A stretch of 12,026 bases of DNA, from positions 1-12,026 of the forward strand of contig DASROJ010000100.1 of assembly GCA_035646975.1 (NCBI GenBank), written 5' to 3'. The notes below the pieces were generated by a model. It was given only the letters and a program-made list of their open reading frames with translations, searched no databases and was not told the origin of the DNA. Each line of letters opens with the position of its first letter. Positions within the stretch are counted from its first letter, which is position 1. This stretch comes from DASROJ01 sp035646975. GTDB taxonomy: Bacteria > Acidobacteriota > Polarisedimenticolia > JACPZX01 > DASXTC01. Shown here one piece after another: positions 6,718 through 12,026 of the stretch. The position numbers and the translations under genes are program-made.

Positions 6718-8960
6718 CCGCCGGTGGCGCCCTGAGCGGCGACGGCTCGACGGATCGTCATGAGACGATCGGCGGGGGGGTTCTCCACGACCTGGCGGAC
6801 CCCGTCGGGCCAGCGGATCTCCACGCGATCGACCTTGGTGAGGTGGCCAAGACCATAGTGGAGAATCGGCGGGTCGGTCGAGCCGAACCCGCGCCCCGCC
6901 GTCATCACCTGGATTTGATGAAGGCTGCCCGCGTGCACCGTCACGTGCGCACCGATCGCGTCGCGATTCTTCTCCGGCTGCTGCAGCTTGATCTGCAGCC
7001 AGTGGTTCCGGTTTCCCTGTTCATTCAGGTAGAAGGCGTTGTGCCACCAGTCGCCGTGGTAGAACCCGCCGAGCTCCGCGTAGACATCGAGGTCTCCGTC
7101 ACCATCCCAGTCGAAGAAAGTGATCCCGTGCCCCTTGCCGAGGTTTCCCAGCCCCGTGAACCGGGTGAGGTCCTCGAAAGTCTGTCCGCCGCGGTTCTGA
7201 TAGAAGATGTTCGGCTCCACGCGGCGCAGCTCGGGATTGCCCGTTCCCAGGTAGATGTCCTGGTAGCCATCGTTGTCGAGATCCGCGATGCTGCCCGCCA
7301 TGATCCCGAGCGGGTATCGGAAGCCGGCTGTCAGCGACGCATCGACGAAGGTGCCATCGCCCTTGTTGCGGTAGAACCTCGGGATGTCGTCGGTCGGTCC
7401 GAGCTTGTAATCCGCCCGGTAGCCCGCCACCACCTGGTCCCAGAGCGCAAGGCTTCCGGTGAAGATGTCCAGGTCGCCGTCGCTGTCGAGGTCCGAGAAC
7501 AGCGCGATGTAGCCGTTCTGGGTGCCCGGCCCCAGGACGCCGGCCTTGGCCGCCACGTCGGTGAACGTCCCATCATGGTTGTTGTGGTACAGCCGGTTGA
7601 AGGTCATGCGGCCGTGATAGAAGATGTCGGGCCATCCATCGCCGTCATAGTCGCCCACCGCCACCCCGATCGTTCCATACAGCGGTTTTTCCGCCATGCC
7701 GGCCGCGGCGGTCGCGTTGGTGAAGGTGCCGTTGCCGTTGTTGCGATAGAGCTGGTTGGTCGAGCCATCGATGTAGACGCCGTTGCTGACGATGACGTCG
7801 AGCCAGCCGTCCCGGTTGTAGTCGAGCCACTCGACGTGGAACGACGAGCCGGCGTCGGCCACGCCCGCCGCCGCCGCGACATCCGTGAACGTGCCGTCGC
7901 CGTTGTTGCGCAACAGGCTGTTGGGAGCCGGCCCGTTCCAGCCATTGCGGGCGATGTAGAGATCCGGGTCCCCGTCGTTGTCGTAGTCGGCCCACGCCGC
8001 CCCGAAGCCAGGCTCGAGCCGCCCGAGCTTTGCCTCGAGTGTCGCATCGACGAATCCGTTTCCCTCCGCTCGATACAAGGTGCAGAAGGTGTCGCAGCCG
8101 CACGCCACCAGATCCATCTTGCCGTCGAGGTTGTAGTCGGCCCAGGCGCAGGGGCCCGCGCCGGCAAACTTGTCGATGTGGAGCTTCGGCGCGATGTCGG
8201 TGAACTTGAGGTTCGGCGGAGCCGCTCGATCGTATTTCTCTTCGCGCAGAGCGAAGCGGTAGCGGGCGGGAAGATCCCTGGGGTACCCGCCCAGCTTGTT
8301 GTACGCCAGCATGATGTCGTACTGATAGGCGGCGCTCGGCGACATGTCCCAGGCTTTCTTGAATGCCTCGGCGGCGGCCTTGAAATCGACTCCCTTGCGG
8401 TAGTGGCAGTGCCCGACCGAGTTCCAGGCGGCGGCGTAGTTCATGTGGCGGCCGGGAAAGCCATTGATGAGGTATTCATAGTTTGTCCGGGCTGCGTCCC
8501 ATTCCCCCGACCGGTACTGGATCTCCGCGAGCGCCGTGCGGGCGTCGATGGCGGCATCCGAGTCGCGTGGAGCCTGGTCGATGACCTTCTCGAGGTGGAA
8601 CCGGGCCAGCTCCATCGCCCAGCCTGAATCCTGCAGCACGCGCTTCGGATCGTTCTCGCGCTTCATCCGGATCTCCGAGCCGAGAATGTTCTGCGCGTAC
8701 CAGAGCCGGAGGTCGAACCGCGTCGGGTATTGCTTCAGGAGATCCTCGAAAAGCGAGACCATTCTGTCGGGTTTGAAGCTGCCCGGGATCCGCTTGGCGT
8801 AGATTTCGGCGAGCTGGAGCTTGATTTCGTACGGGGACGGGTCGAGGCGCAGTGACGTCTCCAGCTCGCTGGTTGCCTCGGTCAGGGGCGTCTTCTGCCG
8901 GATCGCGACTTCCAGAAGGCACCGTCCCAGGATGAAATGCCCCTCGGGGTCGTTGGGCAC
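6714..8960 (-). CDS. TPR + FG-GAP (VCBS) repeat + ASPIC/UnbV protein (CRTAC1-like), main part downstream of an in-frame stop
   Basis: This 748-codon segment belongs to a gene that in its intact form would start at 9215 (833 residues). Residues about 1-245 are TPR-like helices. About 250-650 carry seven calcium-binding-type loops with D-x-[DN]-x-DG spacing, for example DYNLDGKMD (275), DYDNDGDPD (326), DYNRDGWLD (380), DYDGDGWPD (438), DLDSDGDLD (490), DLDNDGYQD (560) and DWDGDGDLD (617). This is the FG-GAP/VCBS beta-propeller pattern. The C-terminus (about 668-735) is an ASPIC/UnbV domain, with the IGAHVTV, GFGSTDPPILHYGLG and VRVEIRWPDG-like blocks. Such proteins act outside the cytoplasm. 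The segment as listed begins at a GTG 15 nt after the TGA and has no good ribosome-binding site, so it may be made only by reinitiation or readthrough. Its stop overlaps the ATPase start (ATGA). The sandwiched position suggests it works with the ABC transporter. Confidence 0.88.
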   Translation of the reverse strand: MPNDPEGHFILGRCLLEVAIRQKTPLTEATSELETSLRLDPSPYEIKLQLAEIYAKRIPGSFKPDRMVSLFEDLLKQYPTRFDLRLWYAQNILGSEIRMKRENDPKRVLQDSGWAMELARFHLEKVIDQAPRDSDAAIDARTALAEIQYRSGEWDAARTNYEYLINGFPGRHMNYAAAWNSVGHCHYRKGVDFKAAAEAFKKAWDMSPSAAYQYDIMLAYNKLGGYPRDLPARYRFALREEKYDRAAPPNLKFTDIAPKLHIDKFAGAGPCAWADYNLDGKMDLVACGCDTFCTLYRAEGNGFVDATLEAKLGRLEPGFGAAWADYDNDGDPDLYIARNGWNGPAPNSLLRNNGDGTFTDVAAAAGVADAGSSFHVEWLDYNRDGWLDVIVSNGVYIDGSTNQLYRNNGNGTFTNATAAAGMAEKPLYGTIGVAVGDYDGDGWPDIFYHGRMTFNRLYHNNHDGTFTDVAAKAGVLGPGTQNGYIALFSDLDSDGDLDIFTGSLALWDQVVAGYRADYKLGPTDDIPRFYRNKGDGTFVDASLTAGFRYPLGIMAGSIADLDNDGYQDIYLGTGNPELRRVEPNIFYQNRGGQTFEDLTRFTGLGNLGKGHGITFFDWDGDGDLDVYAELGGFYHGDWWHNAFYLNEQGNRNHWLQIKLQQPEKNRDAIGAHVTVHAGSLHQIQVMTAGRGFGSTDPPILHYGLGHLTKVDRVEIRWPDGVRQVVENPPADRLMTIRRAVAAQGATGG

Positions 8961-8975
8961 CGCCGCCGAGATACG

Positions 8976-9215
8976 TCAGTACGTGGCGGCGGCGCCATCG
9001 AACAGCCCCTGGCGCGCCAGCTCGGTTCCCCGGCGGAGGTGCTCGCGCGCCTCCACGGAAGCCGAGCCTGCCTGCGCCACCGCCGGGTCCACCGGGCGCA
9101 GCAACACGATGACCAGCATCACGAGGAAGCCGGCAAGGCCGGCGGCCAGGATTGAAACCAGCGTTGCGGTGTGTTTGCGGCCGCGCGGTCTTCTGCCTTG
9201 CGATAGCTTCATCAC
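8976..9215 (-). pseudogene. N-terminal fragment of the TPR/FG-GAP gene, cut by an in-frame TGA
   Basis: Seventy-nine codons are in the same frame as the large FG-GAP segment that follows. They encode a basic N-terminus, one strong hydrophobic segment (about 20-40; a signal anchor) and the first TPR-like helices (EHLRRGTELARQGLFDGAAATY). They stop at TGA (8978-8976). Reading on without the stop gives RISAAVPNDPEGH, which continues the TPR pattern smoothly, so this is one gene with a nonsense codon and not two genes. The TGA is followed by CGT and would be CGA (Arg) with a single C-to-T change at a CpG. The start is GTG at 9215 or ATG at 9212, both overlapping the permease stop (GTGATG). Without this piece the large product lacks its membrane anchor. 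A sequencing or assembly error is a live alternative. Confidence 0.8.
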
Positions 9216-10420
9216 CAGGCCCTGCCGCCTCGCAGCGAACGCACCGCGGGAATCAGTGAGGCGCGAAGCGCGGGAATCATCCCCGCCATCACCGATACGA
9301 CCAGCGCGCCGGCGACGCCCGCCGCTGCGTGGGCCGCATCGACCGCGATGAGATGTCCCGATGCCGGCACGGGAGCGTAGGGAAGCAGCCGCCCGACGAA
9401 GCCGTCGGACACGGCGCCCACCGCCACGGCCAGCGCCACCCCCGTCAGCCCGCCGATCAGACCCAGCAGCAGCGTCTCGACCGTCACCACCGCGAACACC
9501 TGCGACGGCGAGGCTCCGAGCACCTTGAGCACGCCCAGCTCCTGACTCCGTTCGGTCACGGACACGAGCACCGAGTTGAAGACACCCAGCGCGGCGATGA
9601 TGACACCCACAAGCGTTCCGATGAGCATCAGGGCGCGCGCGGTGCCGAGCAGATCGAGAATGGTGCCGCGAAACTGCGAAACGGTGATCGCCTGCATCGA
9701 TGGGATCTCGAACGCCCGGTCGAGAAACGGTCCCATCTTCGTGATGTCATTGAGGCGCACGCCGATCCCCGTGAGCTTGCCTTGTCGCTCGAACAGCTTC
9801 TGGGTGAACGCCAGAGGCAGGAAGATCATCCCGTCGTCCTGGCTGCCGGTGCGATCGAACACGCCGCGGACCACGAGCGTTCGCCCGTAATGCGTGACCG
9901 GAATGGTGTCGCCGGTTTTCTTGCGAAGGAACTCGGCCGCGTTGTATCCGAGTATCGCCTCGGCGGCCTCCGGGCCTGAAAACCAGGCTCCTTGTTGCAG
10001 CTTCATCCAGGGCTTGAGCTTCGTGAACTGATCGTCGATGCCGATGAACACCGTGAAGGTGTTGTTGTCGCCGTTTTCCACCCCCTGCATCAGGAAGCGC
10101 GTGCCGCTCTCGTAGGCCGGATCGGCGTGCAGGATTTCCACCAGCGACTCGTCCACGTACATCGGGATGTTTCCGCCGCGCAGAACGAGCGTCGCCGTCT
10201 CGTAGGGACACCCCTTTGCCGTGACCAGCACGTGGTACCCCATCCGGTCCACGCTGTTGGAAAGCGCCGCGGCGTATCCGTCGTGAAGACCCATCGCGCC
10301 GAGAAACAGACCCACCGCCAGCGCGACGGCAAGACAGGTCAGACCGCTGCGCAGGGGATTGCGTCGAATCCCCGTCGCCGCGAGCCGCGCATATCGTTGT
10401 GATGTAAAGAGAAATCCCAA
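9212..10420 (-). CDS. FtsX/MacB-like ABC transporter permease
   Basis: This 402-aa membrane protein has the four-helix layout of the MacB/LolC/FtsX class. TM1 is about 27-46, followed by a large extracytoplasmic domain (about 47-260), then TM2 about 262-286, TM3 about 308-336 and TM4 about 362-386. The conserved cytoplasmic loop ERSQELGVLKVLGASPSQVF (290-309) is the expected ATPase contact. It would pair with the LolD-type ATPase at 6019-6717 for export or mechanotransmission at the envelope. The start is TTG at 10420, just before the basic stretch RRNPLRSGL; no ATG lies in a suitable place. A purine-rich GCAGGG precedes it by a few bases. The periplasmic domain has a single cysteine (C71) in GCPYE, followed by GGNIPMY (82-88). 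It is the first gene of the operon, behind the promoter at 10442-10470, and overlaps the next gene by 4 nt. Confidence 0.92.
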   Translation of the reverse strand: MGFLFTSQRYARLAATGIRRNPLRSGLTCLAVALAVGLFLGAMGLHDGYAAALSNSVDRMGYHVLVTAKGCPYETATLVLRGGNIPMYVDESLVEILHADPAYESGTRFLMQGVENGDNNTFTVFIGIDDQFTKLKPWMKLQQGAWFSGPEAAEAILGYNAAEFLRKKTGDTIPVTHYGRTLVVRGVFDRTGSQDDGMIFLPLAFTQKLFERQGKLTGIGVRLNDITKMGPFLDRAFEIPSMQAITVSQFRGTILDLLGTARALMLIGTLVGVIIAALGVFNSVLVSVTERSQELGVLKVLGASPSQVFAVVTVETLLLGLIGGLTGVALAVAVGAVSDGFVGRLLPYAPVPASGHLIAVDAAHAAAGVAGALVVSVMAGMIPALRASLIPAVRSLRGGRAW

Positions 10421-10441
10421 GAAGCCCTGCCCCCGCCCGGA

Positions 10442-10470
10442 GTTATACAGCCTCGTGGCGCAAGGGTCAA
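10442..10470 (-). promoter_or_regulatory. Near-consensus sigma70 promoter for the permease/FG-GAP/ATPase/PepSY operon
   Basis: On the - strand TTGACC (10470-10465) and TATAAC (10447-10442) are each five of six to consensus, with exactly 17 bases between them. Transcription would begin near 10435, only about 15 nt before the TTG start of the permease, giving a very short leader. This is the best promoter match I found in the window. Confidence 0.65.
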
Positions 10471-10500
10471 GGAACCGCCGCGCGCAGGCTGATGCGCTAT

Positions 10501-10722
10501 GCTAGGAACCTGTCCGCGTCATCGCTCGGGTCGCGCCGCCGGGGCCTGCCAGCGGCAGGCGCGAAGCGAGCAGGAGATTGACCGTTGTGTTTATCGACGA
10601 CGAGCGACAAAGGATGACGCCGCAATCCCCGGCGGCCCGAGGGGTTGCGCCGGCGCGCCGCCATCCGCGGTGCCGCGGCGCTCGCAACGCGGCACAAGCC
10701 ATGACTCGGACAGGCTCCTAGC
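10501..10722. repeat. 222-bp structured repeat with 22-bp imperfect terminal inverted repeats
   Basis: The left end (10501-10522, starting GCTAGGAACCTGTCCG) and right end (10701-10722, ending CGGACAGGCTCCTAGC) pair at 20 of 22 positions, and weaker pairing continues inward. Internal hairpins are GCCTGCC/GGCAGGC (10544-10560), CGCAA-CCCC/GGGG-TTGCG (10621-10649) and the perfect eight-base stem GTGCCGCG/CGCGGCAC (10670-10695). It fills the space between two divergent units and holds no credible gene. It could be a MITE, a REP/BIME-type palindromic element or a structured RNA. No flanking target duplication is evident, and I do not recognise the family. Its right end is 4 bp from the next start codon. 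Confidence 0.6.
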
Positions 10723-10726
10723 GCCC

Positions 10727-12026
10727 ATGCTCCGGATGTGCGTGCTGCTCGCCGGAATGACGGGATTGCTGGGAAGCGCGACCAACCCCGTCACATACAA
10801 CGATGCGGTGCAGGAAGCCCGCAAGGCGCTGGCCCGCGGCGATGACATGAGCGCGCTGTCGATGCTCGACGGCGCACTGAGGCAGAACCCCGATGGGGCC
10901 GAGGGGTTCATGCTGCTGGGTCAGGCCTATCGCCGTCTGGGACGTCTCGCGGAGGCCGAGGTCGTGCTGCGACGCGCGGTCACGCTGCTCGGTGAGGCGA
11001 CCCACGCGGGTCAGGATGCGATGTTCGAGCTTGCGGCGTCGCTCGGCGACCAGCAGAAGAACGAGGACGCCATCACGATGCTGCGCAGAGTCATCGCGCT
11101 GGCTCCGACCCGCGCCGGCGCCCACGCCAACCTCGGCGCCATCCTGCTGGCGATTGGCCGGCTGGCCGAGTCGCAGGCAGAGTTCCGCCAGGAGATCGCC
11201 CTGCACACCGGCGGCGGGCGCGACGAAGCGCTGTCGTCGGCTTACGCGGGCCTGGGAGTCGCGGCGTATCAGGCCGGCGACGATGAGGCCGCCCTCGAGG
11301 CTCTGGCAAAAGCCCCCGATACGCTCGCAGTCCGGTATCACCTCGGCCTGGCGCTGGCGCGGCGGGGCCGCCATGAAGAAGCCGCCGTCGCCCTTCGCGA
11401 GGTCCTCAAGCGGGACCCCGATCATCGGGGCGCGCTTCAGAACCTGGCGCGCGTGGATTCGAGCCTGGGGCTGGAAGACGAGCGAAAGCGTTCGCTGGAA
11501 AGGTTCGGGCAGCTCTACCACGAAGAGGAAAGCCGCCGCACGCTGCGCATCCGCGTGAGGGATCTTCGCAAGCAGGCGGACGACCGGATCGCGGCAAACG
11601 ATGTCGCAGGCGCGATTTCGGCAATGGAGCAGGCCGCCCGTCTTTCGCCCGATGAGGTCGAGATCCTGCTCGACCTGGGCCGGCTCTATCTGCGCGCGGG
11701 CGAAACGGCGCGCGCCGAGCAGGCCTATCGGCTCGTGCTGACAAAGGACCCGCTGCGCGCCGAGGGGCATTACCGGCTGGGACGGATCCAGACCGATCGC
11801 GGCGATCTGGCGGGGGCCGCCGGCTCGCTCGAGCAGGCCGCGCGGCTCGAGCCGATGGCGGTGCCCTATCACCTGGCGCTCGCCCAGATCTATCTCCGGC
11901 TCGATCGAGGCGACCAGGGTGTGCGCGAGCTGAGGCTCGCGCGGCGTCTGAGTCCCGATGACCCGGCCGCCTCGTTCAACCTCGGCCTCGGCCTGGCGCA
12001 GTCCGGCAGCCTGCGCGAGGCGGCCG
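10727..12026 (+). CDS. Secreted TPR-repeat protein, 3' end beyond the window
   Basis: The frame is open from the ATG at 10727 to the window edge, giving 433 residues with no stop. Residues 1-18 (MLRMCVLLAGMTGLLGSA) look like a short Sec signal peptide with a possible cut after GSA; there is no lipobox cysteine. The rest is a run of about eleven tetratricopeptide repeats starting near 24, 58, 95, 128, 168, 202, 279, 310, 344, 378 and 412. Typical features are LGxAYxxLGR and ALxLxP patterns such as ANLGAILLAIGRLAES (134-149). A charged helical stretch at about 247-280 breaks the array. TPR arrays are protein-binding scaffolds, and here the site would be the periplasm or cell surface. The ribosome-binding site is weak: ACAGG (10710-10714), 12 nt upstream, lies inside the terminal repeat of the neighbouring element. 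The missing C-terminus could carry FG-GAP/ASPIC domains like the divergent neighbour, but this cannot be seen. Confidence 0.88.
   Translation, partial: MLRMCVLLAGMTGLLGSATNPVTYNDAVQEARKALARGDDMSALSMLDGALRQNPDGAEGFMLLGQAYRRLGRLAEAEVVLRRAVTLLGEATHAGQDAMFELAASLGDQQKNEDAITMLRRVIALAPTRAGAHANLGAILLAIGRLAESQAEFRQEIALHTGGGRDEALSSAYAGLGVAAYQAGDDEAALEALAKAPDTLAVRYHLGLALARRGRHEEAAVALREVLKRDPDHRGALQNLARVDSSLGLEDERKRSLERFGQLYHEEESRRTLRIRVRDLRKQADDRIAANDVAGAISAMEQAARLSPDEVEILLDLGRLYLRAGETARAEQAYRLVLTKDPLRAEGHYRLGRIQTDRGDLAGAAGSLEQAARLEPMAVPYHLALAQIYLRLDRGDQGVRELRLARRLSPDDPAASFNLGLGLAQSGSLREAA

Noticed and set aside
6843..8627. 594-codon open frame on the + strand
   Set aside because: It is the antisense of the seven FG-GAP repeats. 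The regular Val-rich pattern is produced by the repeated Asp/Gly codons of the real gene, and no start signal is seen.
8930..8978. Selenocysteine at the in-frame TGA
   Set aside because: No convincing bacterial SECIS stem-loop follows at the required distance, and TPR proteins are not known selenoproteins. A nonsense change or sequence error is simpler.
10497..10702. Two 66-codon - strand frames inside the structured repeat
   Set aside because: They overlap in different frames, are rich in Arg and Ala, lack ribosome-binding sites and match the hairpin sequence rather than a protein pattern.
10501..10722. Retron-like msr-msd RNA, because of the paired ends and internal hairpins
   Set aside because: No reverse transcriptase gene is adjacent; both flanking genes are TPR/transport proteins. 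The repeat/MITE reading needs fewer assumptions.

Overview
The window is GC-rich, roughly two thirds G+C by eye. It holds eight protein genes in two blocks that converge near 5.6 kb, plus a divergent gene cut off by the right edge. The gene content suggests a Gram-negative soil or sediment bacterium with large families of surface TPR/FG-GAP proteins: a REC-HD-GYP response regulator, MoxR/DUF58/TgpA-type transglutaminase genes, FG-GAP (VCBS) plus ASPIC/UnbV proteins, long TPR proteins and a MacB/LolD-type ABC transporter. Acidobacteriota or a related uncultured phylum would fit. That is inference from gene content only, because no rRNA or marker gene is present.

Left block, + strand. Bases 1-472 carry no convincing gene. 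They hold a 155-bp AT-richer island bounded by perfect 27-bp inverted repeats (54-208), a good sigma70-like promoter (309-337) and a GC-rich leader. Then follow an HD-GYP response regulator (473-1597), a MoxR AAA+ ATPase (1634-2569), a DUF58 protein (2566-3597) and a TgpA-like membrane transglutaminase (3597-5591). The last three overlap at their stop and start codons, so this reads as one operon, probably ended by a hairpin plus T-run at 5620-5646. MoxR, DUF58 and the transglutaminase are a known envelope-related module. The unusual point is the c-di-GMP-phosphodiesterase-type regulator at the head of the operon.

Middle block, - strand, read from 10420 down to 5657. A near-consensus promoter (TTGACC, 17 nt, TATAAC; 10470-10442) drives an FtsX/MacB-like permease. 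It is followed by a membrane-anchored TPR + seven FG-GAP + ASPIC/UnbV protein, a LolD/MacB-type ATPase and a small PepSY-type membrane protein. All three junctions are 4-nt overlaps (GTGA or ATGA), so the four proteins are probably made together. This looks like an ABC export or mechanotransmission unit built around a surface FG-GAP protein. The large gene is broken in this assembly by one in-frame TGA (8976-8978), which separates its membrane anchor from the rest.

Right end. A roughly 220-bp structured repeat (10501-10722), with near-perfect 22-bp terminal inverted repeats and several internal hairpins, lies between the divergent units. It stops four bases before the start codon of a secreted TPR protein that runs off the edge. 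A 16-base word from this element recurs in the only other sizeable gap in the right half, between the convergent genes, which suggests a dispersed repeat family.
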